DNA of 64,000 bases, from NCBI GenBank assembly GCA_946894095.1, contig OX335649.1:19176001-19240000 (forward strand), written 5' to 3'. The DNA is from Incurvaria masculella (lineage: Eukaryota > Arthropoda > Insecta > Lepidoptera > Incurvariidae). The number at the start of each line of letters is the position of its first letter. Within the stretch, counting starts at the first letter, position 1. This document shows positions 1-10,509 of the stretch, piece after piece. The position numbers and the translations under genes were made by a program. Below the pieces are notes generated by a model that was given only the letters and a program-made list of their open reading frames with translations, had not been told where the DNA came from and did no database searches.

Positions 1-300
1 ACGACTGTACTTCTTACACGAAAAGTAATTAAAACTCAAAATTTTAATATAAAACATTGATTAAAACTTTTAATTAAGTGACATGTAACTTGGTATTTTA
101 TAATATTTAGGTGGATGGCTTATCACGCATATGAGGAGCAGGACAGGTTCGGAGCCTGCATCGGCTTCATCCTCAGGAGTACGTGTCTGTTGCGACGGCA
201 CGGCGCGGTAGGCACGTAGTACTCCTGAGAATGGAGCCGATGTAGGCTCCGAACCGTTAAACAATCCATCCGGCTCCGCATACACGCGCACTGAGAAAAA
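1..300. repeat. Palindromic dispersed repeat, copy 1
   Basis: Bases 1 to about 206 recur with few changes at 5698-5910, so this is a dispersed repeat. Within it, about 111-184 and 205-272 form an imperfect inverted repeat: the segment beginning GGATGGCTTATCACGC is answered by one ending AACAATCCATCC, and both arms carry GGTTCGGAGCC-type and CAGGAGTAC-type blocks. This is the build of a foldback MITE. The short reading frames across it are by-products. Confidence 0.7.
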
Positions 301-696
301 TGAGAATTTGGCGTAATGAAGAAGTATCAGCTTCGTGTTTTGCTTTCATTTTTCCTGAACCTTTATCAGTATACCGACCCGTGTCATTCCTGTACCAACG
401 ATATTAGCTTACTCGGAATGAGAAACTATCAGTACTTGGCATGTTAATTATCGTAACGATAATCTATCATTATGCCTTGTATTGTTACAATTACATCCCG
501 TTAAGTTGTCATGACAATCTTCCTGATAAAGCGTGACGTCACGCGTGCATCAGGATAAACCGATACATTCTCAAGAGGGCAGAGCAAAATATGGTGATCA
601 TTGATAAAACCTAGCGATATTGAAATACTTTAAATGTATCACGCTTATGACAAAAAAACAAGCGTAAGTAATGATATCTTAACATGGCGTAGTGCT
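301..696. other. No gene seen
   Basis: AT-rich sequence without a usable reading frame, splice-site pair or clear repeat boundary. Confidence 0.5.
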
Positions 697-800
697 AGTG
701 GCGGCTCAGTGGTGTAGGTACTTGTTTTGCATACCAGAGGTCTGGGTTCAAATCCCCGCCGCGGATAAGTGCATTTCGTCACAAAAACGAGATGTTCCAT
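697..800 (+). repeat. tRNA-derived SINE head, truncated
   Basis: A Pol III type 2 promoter pair is visible: an A-box-like GGCTCAGTGGTGTAGG near 703 and a B box GGTTCAAATCC at 745-755. The middle, TTTTGCATACC, resembles the anticodon arm of tRNA-Ala(UGC). It is followed by GATAAGTGCATTTCGTCAC, which also occurs in the full SINE at 62385-62790. The SINE body is missing, so this is a 3'-truncated or divergent copy, not a tRNA gene, since no acceptor stem closes it. Confidence 0.7.
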
Positions 801-2019
801 AGGTAAGGTCCTCGCTGGATTATACAAACACTGTAGGCCTAATTAGGAAGTTATTATGATTAGAAGAAAACAGTCCCCATTAGGTACACAATCCGAAACT
901 CCAAAACCGGCTCCATACAAATTCAACAACAAAATATGTAGGTACGAGTATATGCGTAACTTAAAAACCGTAAAAATTTGGTTTTGTGTGAAATACATAT
1001 TGAAGTCATAAAAGGAAGCAATTCCTTCAGAAGCTTGTTCTGAATGTTCTGAATCATCTTCTGAATAGTTATACAATGTTTTGTCTCTTTCTCCCGAATT
1101 CTAAACTGCATGTCAATGCAAAGGACAGAACATTGTAAAACGATTCGAAGGATTCTCTTGGTTTATTAGTAACAGAGTATATATGCAGATCTGAATAACA
1201 AAATATATTTTTATGTGGCCGATAAATAAGAAATTTAGGTATTTTTTTTAAATAAGGTTTCTAAATATGGAAGCTCTCAGAAAATTGGTACCTTACTGAG
1301 AGGCTAAGGGTCTCATCCACCAAGCACTGATTAGCTTAATCCTAACAGTAAATGGTCTTTTTTACCATCTGGCAATCGATCCAGTACAAGATAATCAGCA
1401 CTTTGAGTGTAAATTAAAATAATTCAGCACTTGGTGAAAACCAGGCTAAGAAGACTATGCCTAATGGAAATATATTGACGATGTATAAATCTATAAATAA
1501 ACAAATGTTTTTGTCAACGGTCACAATTTATGACTGTTTTAAAAAAAAATAATGTCATGTTGCATCTACAATGTTTTCTAAAAGTACCTCCATGGAAACA
1601 ATTGGTACCGGGAATGCCGAATATTAATCATCCTGCCAATTTTGTGAATTCATTTAAAAGCCAAAGATGATCAATTTTCCTAAAATAAGAATTTATAGTG
1701 TGAAGTAACAATAGAAATAAAAATAATTACCTGATTTCAAAACAACAACAAGCGAACTACCGCAGTCCTTGTCAGTTTACAATTGAATATTTGAACGCAT
1801 AGTGCCCTTGCCTTTCCCGACGACATATAAAAATAAAAAATATATAATCGTATTGAACCTAAAGAACTCAAATAATATAATGAGAAAGTATCATGACGAC
1901 TGATGATTTCTTCATACTGCACGATAATTCATCCGTAAAGTTACGAAAAATAAGCAGGAACACGCACAAACGCACATGATTCTGCGAGCGCGCACGAACA
2001 CAGCCGGCTGGCTGGCTAG
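801..2019. other. AT-rich stretch with one dispersed repeat
   Basis: No gene seen. Bases about 1316-1410 (AGCACTGATTAGC... CAGTACAAGATAATCAGCAC) recur in inverted orientation at about 39927-40006, so they belong to a dispersed repeat. From about 1970 the sequence turns CG-richer, with GCGAGCGCGCACG, just before the SAM-like exon. This could be a promoter or 5' UTR, but no defined element was recognised. Confidence 0.45.
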
Positions 2020-2022
2020 CGA

Positions 2023-2155
2023 TTGGGGCTGGCCGCCGCCATTTGTAATGTTGGTGTTGTCGGTGTGCATACGGTGTGCAGCTCTGCCAAATGGATCAAT
2101 ACATTGGATCTATTGATAAAATCGGACATGCTGCAGTACCTCAACACGTTCGATG
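2023..2155 (+). CDS. SAM-like domain protein, exon a (partial)
   Basis: The + frame is open from 2020 to a donor at 2156 (GATG|gtaagt) and ends with the peptide LLIKSDMLQYLNTFDG. Joined in phase 1 to the exon at 2618, it continues as ACIDIALQMLTEKEIK and then IAPVGGRFKF. That resembles the N-terminal SAM-like module of many insect hypothetical proteins (pattern: Y-x-x-x-F, then L-x-LT-x-x-I-x-x-LI-P-x-G-x-R). No ATG lies upstream in this frame. Either the start is in an earlier exon, or this exon begins at the AG of GTGTGCAG near 2082. The other ATG nearby (2091) is in a frame that hits a stop in the next exon. The gene may be a real host gene or a domesticated or decayed copy; no downstream exon could be secured. 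Confidence 0.5.
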
Positions 2156-2277
2156 GTAAGTACCTCTTATCTTCTACGTCAGTGACAGACATCGATGACT
2201 TATGGCAATGCCTTGACTAGATCATGGTTCGTGCGTTCGATGAAGCCAACCAAACCAAGCTAACCTTTTTACTATCA

Positions 2278-2389
2278 GTCGTATTCAGAGAGCCCCTCGA
2301 AACTTATTACGAGATTAGCAACGGACTAACCGTATAAAAACCGGTTTAGTCCGGCGGATTAAAGTTAGTCCGCCCACTCTGAATACGAC
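2278..2389. repeat. Short MITE with GTCGTATTCAGAG ends
   Basis: Inverted ends GTCGTATTCAGAG (2278-2290) and CTCTGAATACGAC (2377-2389) bound a 112-bp segment with internal inverted AGTCCG blocks. It sits in the intron between the two SAM-like exons. Related GGGCGGACTAAC ends occur at 35625-35645 and, more diverged, at about 44090-44180. Confidence 0.65.
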
Positions 2390-2617
2390 AGTTTGTGCTC
2401 AATATTTGTGCGTGTTTTTGCCGCACGATCGTGACTATTAATCATTCCGAAAAGGATTTCATGTTAATAGGTTACTAAGTAAAACTGCATGGCAAATTCG
2501 GTCAAACTGCTTGCAAACTTACGTATTTATTTATCCACATTCATAGTTTTCGTTCGTTGAATGGGAATAAACGTTCAAATTTTACCATTGTGTAATAATC
2601 TGTTTTTTACTTTACAG

Positions 2618-2745
2618 CTGCATGCATCGACATCGCATTACAAATGTTGACAGAAAAGGAAATCAAACAATTAATAGCACCCGTTGGTGGTCGGTTCAAG
2701 TTCAAGACTAATTTAGCTTTATGGAAAGAAGACACAAGTGTATAT
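2618..2745 (+). CDS. SAM-like domain protein, exon b
   Basis: An acceptor (tttacag, ending 2617) and a donor (TATAT|gtaagt from 2746) bound 128 bp. With the single base carried from exon a, this gives exactly 43 codons with no stop, ending in phase 0. The peptide contains LTEKEIKQLIAPVGGRFKF followed by NLALWKE, the helix 4-5 part of a SAM-like fold. Two canonical splice sites and a continuous domain across the join are the main evidence. A possible next exon after TTGTTAAAG at 3974 is open for only 43 codons, has no recognisable continuation, and was not accepted. Confidence 0.55.
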
Positions 2746-2949
2746 GTAAGTATGTCATATTATAATATTTTTTCGTACAGCAATAAAATGAGAAACTGCT
2801 AATCATTTACCTAAAGATCTTTTCCTATGAAACAATAACTCATCGGACCTGGCCCGCTAGTTGGGGCTGTCAAGTATTGAAGCTCTTATGAGTATAAAAA
2901 ACAATTTCAATTAGTCAACAAATCTCAGGTGTCATTATAATATGAGTTT

Positions 2950-3197
2950 TATTGTGAAAATCTGAAAATCCCGTCGCATGTCGCAAGAGCCGACTAAGGG
3001 ATTCGTTGTTCGTGGTTCGGATTCCTTACTTGATTTGCTTACTAGGTGGTAGTCTAGTTTAGGTTAGCTTAGGTTAGGTAGCGCCCAGGTTGATACAATC
3101 GCATTGAACGAACGATGATCGAAGCAATGAACATTTTCTATATTTTCCATTCGGTTCAATGTAGCTGTGCAATAAAAAGCCTTATTAATGATATAAT
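2950..3197 (+). repeat. Degenerate SINE, body only
   Basis: It contains, in order, the SINE body landmarks CGTGGTTCGGATTCC (3010), ACTAGGTGGTAG (3042), ATCGCATTGAACGAACGATG (about 3098) and CGGTTCAATGTAGCTGTGC (about 3152). GTTAGG-type short repeats have expanded near 3057-3083. It is truncated before the usual 3' tail and matches the copy at 33010-33375 best. Confidence 0.7.
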
Positions 3198-3285
3198 CGA
3201 TCTCGATCAAATCGACGACACATTCTAACTCTGTGAATGTTCCACTTTATATTTATTTATAGATTTAAACTTTTTTGTATTCAAC

Positions 3286-3455
3286 CTGACATAGATGGCT
3301 AATTACCACATTCCTGACGGAATTAGGTTCCATGCCAGGGCCTTCCCTTTATGAGCACGGCTACACTGAACTGGATGGAAAACACGGACAGTTGTTCATT
3401 GCCGCTTTAAACATAGTTTCATCCAATGCGGTGGTAACATTACCAAAGTGGTGGG
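3286..3455 (-). repeat. SINE 3' body fragment
   Basis: Reads in reverse: CCTGACATAGATGGCTAAT, CCATGCCAGGGCCTTCCC, GAGCACGGCTACACTGAAC, TGGATGGAAAACACGGACAG, then a degenerate ATCCAATGCGGTGGTA. This is the 3' half of the SINE family, without its Pol III head. Confidence 0.75.
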
Positions 3456-3579
3456 TTTACAAGTGAGGAATTACAAATTGTTAAAATCTTATGCAATGAT
3501 CATAAAATAGGTAATACGATTTACAGAAAATTATATCTTGGAATCTTAACTATTTTTGAGATGCAAATATAAATGTGAG

Positions 3580-3880
3580 GGGCTCATAGTTTAGGGTCGC
3601 GGAGTCTTGCTTCTCATGCCGGAGGTCACTTTCTAAGTTGCAGGTCCGAAATCCATTTAAAACAGCGGGGCTCCCCTTTTTCAACTAGGTGAAAGGATTA
3701 TATCTCTCTGGTTGGTACCATCGACCACAAGCGGCAATTCAAATCAGCTAAATTAAAATCTGCAGAGATATTCCGTGCTATTCAGTTCAATGTAGCAGTG
3801 ATCATAAAGTGAAGGCATGCGGTGTGTTATGATGATATTATGGTGGGGTGTGGTATTTATTTATCCATCCATTTTCACTT
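3580..3880 (+). repeat. Very degenerate SINE
   Basis: A decayed tRNA-like head near 3586-3660 (TTTAGGGTCGCGGAGTCTTG, CATGCCGGAGGT, a weak B box GCAGGTCCG) is followed by GGTTGGTACCATCG (3710) and CAGTTCAATGTAGCAGTG (about 3783), then tail-like ATGGTGGGGTGTGGTATT. The order matches the SINE family, but identity is low. Confidence 0.5.
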
Positions 3881-4546
3881 AGGTACTTAAAAAACTTCAT
3901 TTTACGTAATCACCTTTAGATTTAAGCACAAAAGTATCTAACAACACTGTAATTAATAATGTGATTTGTTAAAGGTGAATTGGAGGTGGTGCAAAAAATA
4001 TTGGAATGCAGCGAAGCGGGAGAAAAACCTCGACAGACCATTCAGACTCTCCTGGGCATACACAACTAAGTCACGCGCTGTTGCACTACGGTCAGGGCAA
4101 CCTTAAACGGAGCGCATCACCATCAACGCCACGCTACGCATTGGTATTCGCAAGGAAAACGTATGTAGAGTCAAAGTCCAATGTGTGACGGCGAGAATGA
4201 AGCCGTTTGTACATGCGAAATCTTTGTTTTCAAATAGAGAGACTCATTTAATAATGTTGGTGCATTTTGGCCTATCATTTCCATAAAATGTTGTCATGAC
4301 ATTTAACAGGTCATTATTTCTCTTGTATTCCTGTCTCTGATGCACACTATTGAACCTGATATCCTGTATACTAGTTTTAAGATTGTCTAATATAATAATA
4401 AATTTGTTTGTTCAATATTTTTTTGATGATTTCATTTAAAACCTCATGCATCTAAAACTAAAAGATATAAAATTAATAATACCAATTTTAATCATGTATG
4501 TGTAATATTGATACCTTTACATAATTTTCTTGAAATTTCTTGTTAC

Positions 4547-5048
4547 AAACGCATGTTATAATTACAATGTACTGATGCGTTTAATTTCCTTCGTGATCTT
4601 TTAACTTTACTCTTCCTATGAATATTTATTACATACCAATAGTTCAGCGCCAATTCGCTGTTTTTTCCTCATACTTTCATAATACAAGTACATATTTTCA
4701 AAGCATGGTCTCTTTTCAATGTGATTTTTTTGCATGAAACTAAGCAAATTTTTTTAAATTTTTTTAAAGATGAAACTACTTGACTGAACTCTTAGAACAT
4801 TTTAGGGTTCAGTTAAGTACTTACTTTTAACTTTAAAAATGTTTTCAAACGAAATTTGCTAAGTTTCATGAATCACCTTGAAAATACCATGCTTTGAAAA
4901 TATGTACTTGTATTATGAAAGTATGAGGAAAAAACAGTGAATTGGCGCTGAACTATTGGTATGTAATAAATGTTCATACGGAGAGTAAAGTTAAAAGATC
5001 ACGAAGGAAGTTAAACTTATCAGTACATTATAATTATAATATGCGTTT
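4547..5048. mobile_element. Foldback element, 0.5 kb
   Basis: A 502-bp palindromic element: left arm about 4547-4755 from AAACGCAT, right arm about 4848-5048 ending ATGCGTTT. Matching blocks in mirror order include GTACTGATGCGTTTAA, TTCGTGATCTTTTAACTTTA, ATACCAATAGTTCAGCGCC, TCATACTTTCATAATACAAG and CAAAGCATG. A spacer of roughly 90 bp separates the arms. No protein is encoded, so it is non-autonomous. Confidence 0.8.
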
Positions 5049-5697
5049 GTGAATGAGATATTATCAGGAAATGTTGCACAAAATAATGGTGTAGACTCGA
5101 TAAAAGTACAATACTTACCCTACTTTTTATTGGTAACATCCCGATGAAGTATCAGGAACAGACTGGTTCATTGCCTGACCGTACCGATTGTGCTTCTATT
5201 TATTCATATTAAAACATCAGAGTGATCATGATACCTTAACATGACGTCTGCATGTGGTATCATTATTGTCTTGCTCTATTAGTTGTAGTAAGCCTTACGC
5301 TTTACACTTCCTGTCCTGTTGATTGTCTGACGACATGGCTTCTGACGTCATAACTTCTAACAATCCAAGTCATGATGTTGTATCAGTGCAGTGATTTCCT
5401 GTTAATTGATTCGTTTGGACGCTGAGTCGGTTTTTAAGAGGAATTCCTTCTAACGGAACGAGAATTCCGCTTAAAATCAGGGGTCAATTTTTCTCAGTGC
5501 GGCAAGCCATCTAACCAAATATTATCCGCAAAGGTAAAAAAAATTGTGATACGTGTTACATGTTAATCTTAAAAATAATCGGAATCTACATACTGCAATG
5601 CAAGAAAATTGAACATGAATTTTCACTCACACGTAAATCTAAATTTATAAGGTAGCCGTTTGAAATAGGTCTTTGTCTTCTAAAATTGATCTCGATA

Positions 5698-5912
5698 ACG
5701 ACTGTACTTCTTACAGGAAAAGTAATTAAAACTCAAAATTTGAATATAAAACATAGATTAAAACTTTAAAACTTATGATTAAGTGATTTGTAACTTGGTA
5801 TTTTATAATATTTAGGTGGATGGCTTATCACGCATATGAGGAGCAGGACAGATTCCGAGCCTGCATCGGTTTCATCCTCAGGAGTACGTGTCTGTTGCGA
5901 CGGCGCCGCACT
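5698..5912 (+). repeat. Palindromic dispersed repeat, copy 2 (half)
   Basis: Near-identical to 1-206, starting ACGACTGTACTTCTTACA and running through GGTGGATGGCTTATCACGC and CGACGGC. The second arm of the palindrome seen in copy 1 is missing here, so this is a half element. The 68-codon frame over it is not supported as a gene. Confidence 0.7.
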
Positions 5913-6079
5913 ATAATACACTGGTTGAACCGTGTGAAATATTTCTCAACTGTTCGCCCTCAGTGGGATATAGAGCTGAATAAATGTTTTCTGCCATTAA
6001 TTCGGAACTCAAAATACTGTGCTTAAATAATGAAGACTGTCTTACCATATTATTTATAAGACTGTCGTCAACATATGGA

Positions 6080-6460
6080 GTCGTATTCACTACGTATAAT
6101 ATTCACAACGTATAATCTTATTTTTTTCCAAAAAATTAAAACCATGCATAACGTATAATAGTCACAACGTATAATGTTATACGTTGTGCATGAATAAAGT
6201 TTAAAAATAAAATCAACTCTTTGCATCATGCAGAACGTATAATAGTCACAACGTATAATGTTGCATCATGCATAACGTATAATAGTCACAACGTATAATA
6301 TTCCTAACATGAATTCACAAAAAAAGAAAACCATGCAGAACGTATAATATGCCAAGAAGCACTGCATAAAGCGCCCTAATACGATACATTTAAGGCTGAA
6401 ATTGCTACGAATCGACATTTGTCAAAGAGTAACAATTGACTACAATTTCGAAAGGCCACC
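6080..6460 (-). mobile_element. ATTATACG foldback element, copy A (truncated)
   Basis: Starts GTCGTATTCACTACG and holds at least eight copies of AACGTATAAT, spaced by AGTCAC, GTTGCATCATGC and similar. It then runs into the core GCGCCCTAATACGATACATT and AAGGCTGAAATTGCTACG. Read in reverse, it matches the right half of the complete copy at 12354-12998. It breaks off near 6460, so one arm is missing. Confidence 0.75.
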
Positions 6461-6772
6461 TTACAGTGATGATTTTAAGTCTGTAATTGCCTCAAATAAA
6501 TTTATTTATTCTCAAAACGTTTGGACAACTGCATTTCAGCATGTCGTAGTCCACTTCATAATATGGAACATTATTGTTACGGTAACTATGTTGCTGATAT
6601 TATTTTAATGCATGAAGTATGTATGTACCTACGAAAAGAATTTCCACAATTCCATCTACCGCTATCTAGCCGAGAGGCAGGCAGCCTAGTGAGCCTAGTG
6701 TGCGTGCGTAACACAGGCTGTGATGTCTGGTGACTAAGCCCCGGTTGCTCGAAGAGACGGCCGATTTAATCA

Positions 6773-6899
6773 ATGTTCAAACACGTCACTTTTAGTGATC
6801 CGCATAGAGTTCCTTCCATACTGTCCACACGAAGTGACGTGTCTGATCATACTTTGACGTTGATTTTGATTTTTTATTCTTTCGTGCACTCGGCCCTAA
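6773..6899 (-). repeat. MITE, GGCCGAGTGCACGAAAG family
   Basis: Reverse copy of a roughly 125-bp element: CAAACACGTCACTTTTAGTG, TAGAGTTCCTTCCATACTGT, GACGTTGATTTTGAT and CTTTCGTGCACTCGGCCCT. Three more copies lie at 29152, 35658 and 48086. Confidence 0.75.
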
Positions 6900-7641
6900 G
6901 ACTATAGGCTCGATGCGAGATATTTCTTATAAATTAATCTATTTCAGATTTTTAAAGCAGTGTTGCCAGGTATTCCTTTTTACCGAACTATTCGGCATTT
7001 CAGCCTATTGTTTGCGGTTTATTATAAAAAAATACAGATCGAGTGGTTTAAGGTAACAAACGTGTCGAAAGGTGCAACTAATAATTTTCGTGTACAAAAT
7101 ACCTTAACCAGGCAAAGTGCGGATTTTTTCCAATTTAATGCGGCTACCGTCGGCACCCATGTAAAACCGTTTGTCCCTTTCACAAGTATATGCATTTTTT
7201 TTATTGAAAATGCGGATTAAAACTACTAAGGCCTTTTGTTCTACTCAAGCCCTATCTAGCCTGATTTTATGACCTCCAGCTACCTGAAATCCGATGGTTA
7301 ACTTTCGGTTACATTGCGTATTTACATGGTGTACCTGAAAGATAACTTTGGTATTTTTATAGCTGGAAGTGTTGCAAACGGGCATTAGTGAACAGATTTG
7401 ACTAATCGGTTGCACGCCAAAAGGTTAACTCTTGATATGGCATCTAAATACCTTCGGAAATGCTACATATACTCCACTGGAAGTGGTTCAATACTTACAA
7501 GCAGTTGTATCTGGAAATCAGCCTCCGCTGGAACGTATCTCGATCTTTCGTCCTAGTTCGGCGAAATTTCAGGATAACCATTACTCAATTAACCTTTCAT
7601 TTGATCTTTGGATTTATACAGGTACGTATATTTATTTAAAT
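6900..7641. other. No gene seen
   Basis: Two frames of 86 and 101 codons occur here, at 6960 and 7432. Neither resembles a known family, neither is flanked by convincing splice sites, and the second runs into the MITE at 7642. Treated as non-coding. Confidence 0.5.
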
Positions 7642-7834
7642 GGGGACGCATCATTAAGTCCAAAAAGCACAAGGTCAAAAACCCACACCGTCCAAAATAC
7701 TTACGAAATACGGATATTTTTAATTGGGTTAGGTTAGATTATATGCATTTTATAATACACACGAAAAATATATATGTACTTTTGGACGTTCTGGGTTTTG
7801 GACCTTATGCTTTTTGGACTTCATGAAGGCGACA
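7642..7834. mobile_element. MITE with long inverted ends, copy 1
   Basis: About 60-bp inverted ends: GGGGACGCATCATTAAGTCC, AAAAAGC, AAGGTC and AAAACCCA on the left are mirrored by TGGGTTTTGGACCTTATGC, TTTTTGGACTTCATGAAGGC and GAC on the right. The spacer has one GGGTTAGGTTAG tract. A second copy is at 11505-11730. Confidence 0.8.
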
Positions 7835-7914
7835 CATTTAAATGATATATTTTTTATAATTTCAATATTTTATTGAACATAAGAATCTGTATGTATTTTT
7901 TACTGTACAGGTTA

Positions 7915-8415
7915 ATTTTACAAGTGTGTCGTCATAGCCAAATCTGAAACTAGAAGAAATAGCGAAAACACTTTAAGGAGGCACGAGGCCGATTTTGATA
8001 AAACCTATAATTGCATTTTTAGATTCTTGAAATCACATTTTTTCTAGCCGGAAAAAATGCAGCCTTAGCCTATAGTGTCGCCTATAAGGAATAAATTCCG
8101 TGAAGTAATCTTATAAATACGGCAAAGTGAATGAAAGTGTTGACTTTTAATTAACTGATTACACACACACTCACATACACTCTTACCTTTGTACACCCAC
8201 ACACCCACGCCTATTACATAACATAGTGCTTTGCTACCGTCTGCTAAGTTCAACGGAACGTTGTGCAGAATCGTATTCTTTTGCAGGATGTAGGAAATTT
8301 AATAATACAGTTATAGTTTTTATCAAAATCGGCCTAGTAACTACTTTCAGTATTTTTCGTTATTTCTTATAGTTTTGGATTTGGCCATGAAAGCACACTT
8401 GAAAAATTCACCTGT
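7915..8415. mobile_element. Foldback element with imperfect arms
   Basis: The left arm at about 7908-8010 (ACAGGTTAATTTTACAAGTG, AGCCAAATCTGAAACTA, GGCCGATTTTGATAAAAC) is mirrored at about 8310-8415 (GTTTTTATCAAAATCGGCC, TAGTTTTGGATTTGGCC, CACACTTGAAAAATTCACCT). The roughly 290-bp spacer contains a short CA-rich run near 8160-8210. No coding content. Confidence 0.7.
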
Positions 8416-9054
8416 ATAATATCAATATGGTAAAATATAAAAAAAAAAACAATTAGGTATAAGAATAAAAACAAACAAAAATTGAGAAATTAATCATATT
8501 TTGTTATCTGAGATATTGCCATAAAAGATAATTCATACAATAATCGAAATTATTTTTAGAGAAATAGATGTTCCTCGTAATCTAAATTAAATAAATACAT
8601 GACAGAAAAAAAACAACAGGACAATTTTGGAATGAGACAACCTTTTTTTAGAAACATTTCTATAATTATATAACAAATAAGTTTATTTACTAATTTTGAT
8701 AAAATATAAGTATTATAGTTTTTGACAGGAATTTTGGATGCAAAGCAAATACATGTTCTGTATTGCCCTCCTTATTAAAAAGGAGGCACATATGTAGTTA
8801 CCGACTTTTGAATAAGGAGGGCAGTGTAGGTACAGTAGGAGACAGATCAAAGTGTACATTTACACGCAAAGTATACATTCAAACCTTATCAAATATTACG
8901 AGCATAAAGAAACATCGTACAATTCAGACAACATTCAACTGGAAGTGGATTTGACTGTCTCCTACTACAAATTGTTAAGATTCTAAATTGTTCCTCAATA
9001 TAATATATTTCTACTTAAACCCAATAAACCCAAATTAAGGTGGGCACGTAAGCA
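8416..9054. other. AT-rich, small hairpin, no gene
   Basis: Mostly A/T. At about 8763-8825, GCCCTCCTTATT and AATAAGGAGGGC face each other across about 40 bases as an inverted pair. Otherwise nothing is recognised. Confidence 0.45.
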
Positions 9055-9300
9055 TTAGAAAATTCAAACGGTAGTTTACTAATCATTAGAAAACCACTGT
9101 TTAATTTTACTTGATATTTGGTATCCAATATCAGATAACAAAAATCTGTGTTGGCATGTTAATTTTTTTCGATAAATGTATTCTACAAACCACAGAGAAA
9201 ACAAGATGTCTATGAAGATTTTCTTTTCACTTCTATGGTTGACTTTTCAAAATAACAAAACTGAGCAGACACAGATCTTTGTTGCCTGATATAAGTTATA
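9055..9300. repeat. Local dispersed repeat, copy 1 of 3
   Basis: Begins GTAGTTTACTAATCATTAG and AAAACCACTGTTTAATTT, then GATATTTGGTATCCAATATC and AAATCTGTGT. The same order recurs at about 10160-10400 and 10795-11000. It is non-coding, and all three copies lie within 2 kb. Confidence 0.6.
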
Positions 9301-9301
9301 T

Positions 9302-9620
9302 AAAAACCGGCCAAGTGCGAGTCGGACTCGCACACGAAGGGTTCCGTACCATCGTAAAAAAATGTATGCAAAAAATCACGTTTTTTGTATGGGGACCCCC
9401 TTTAATTTTAATTATTTCTTAATCTTACCTATTTGTTGTTATAGCGGCAAAATAAATACACACTCTGTGAAAATTTCAGCTGTCTATCTGTTACGGTTAC
9501 TGAGATACAGCCCTGTGACAGACGGACAGACGGACGGACGGACGGACGGACGGACGGACGGACAGCTGAGGCTTAGTAATAGGGTTCCGTTTTCACCCTT
9601 TGGGTACGGAACCCTAAAAA
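9302..9620 (+). repeat. GGGTTCCGTACC repeat with GGAC microsatellite, complete
   Basis: Runs from AAACCGGCCAAGTGCGAGTC and GGGTTCCGTACCATCG to TTTGGGTACGGAACCCTAAA. It contains GCTGTCTATCTGTTACGG and a (CGGA)n tract at about 9520-9564. This type of repeat is very common in Lepidoptera. Other copies are at 63201-63552 (complete, reverse) and 60491-60690 (truncated, reverse), with an end fragment near 53090-53113. Confidence 0.85.
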
Positions 9621-9890
9621 TATCAATGAATCGGTTGAAATCGGTTTTCAAATATTAAGTCGCCTACGTTTGTATTAGCAGCATAGCTTACGGCTCGCCG
9701 TAGCAAACAAAAACAGGTATTTGAATGACTCCTAAATGGAAGAACAATATTTTTATTTTAAAATATTATCATTGATTTTATTTTGTGTAAGAGAAATAAA
9801 AATGTAATAGTAAACTAATGGAAGCCACTGCGGTGCTTGCATGGAAATATTGACCTTAGGTCATAATTGGTAATAAGGGATTACACTTTT

Positions 9891-9962
9891 ATTTGCATGG
9901 GTCGGATGTGCATTTTGACCTGGGCCACCCCATGTCAAAATGCACATCCGACCCATGCAAAT
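9891..9962. repeat. Perfect 29-bp hairpin
   Basis: Arms 9891-9919 and 9934-9962 are exact reverse complements (ATTTGCATGGGTCGGATG on one side), with a 14-base loop CTGGGCCACCCCAT. It could be a small foldback insertion or, if transcribed, a miRNA-like precursor. The sequence alone does not decide between these. Confidence 0.85.
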
Positions 9963-10159
9963 ATTCTTGGTTACAACATACAAAAATTAATGGACTTTGA
10001 GGCATATATTGATAAGGAATGGTATGTTGGTTTTTGAAAAGCATTAGGAAGTTTTACAACCATGAATAGTGCTATAAACAAGAAAATCGTAAAAGAGCCA
10101 ACGTAGTGTCTCTGTTTCAGATGAGGTAAAAATGCTTTTGTATGTCGGGCTGTTAAGAA

Positions 10160-10400
10160 CGGCCGGTTTGAAAACCGCTATTCCAATTAAATTGATATTT
10201 AATATCTAATATCAGGCACCAAATATCTGTGTCTGCACGCATTAGTTTTTTTGAAAAATTTAAACCGATTGAAATGAAACCAAAAAGAAAATGTTCATAC
10301 GAATTTAGTTTTATCTGTGGTTTGACCCAGAATACATTTACCGGGAAAAAAAAGACAGCCAATTTTTTTAAAAATGTCAAATGTTCAAAAAGACAGACTC
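10160..10400. repeat. Local dispersed repeat, copy 2 of 3
   Basis: GAAAACCGCTATTCCAATTA, ATATCTAATATCAGGCACC, AAATATCTGTGTCTGCA and TTTATCTGTGGTTTGACCCA follow the same order as copies at 9055 and 10795. It ends near a short GAGTCAGAGAGC direct repeat. Confidence 0.55.
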
Positions 10401-10509
10401 GCGAGTCAGAGAGCGAGTCAGAGAGCCATTAGTTTTATAATGAATTCGTGGCTTAAAATAGGCCTGTACACATCAGAGACTACAAACGTAGTTAACTAAT
10501 CATAAATCT

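Noticed and set aside
697..800. Functional tRNA gene
   Set aside because: A and B boxes are present but the acceptor stem does not close, and the downstream linker is that of the SINE family.
3975..4106. Third exon of the SAM-like gene
   Set aside because: It is open in the right phase for 43 codons after a weak AG, but the peptide shows no link to the domain family and alternative frames are equally open.
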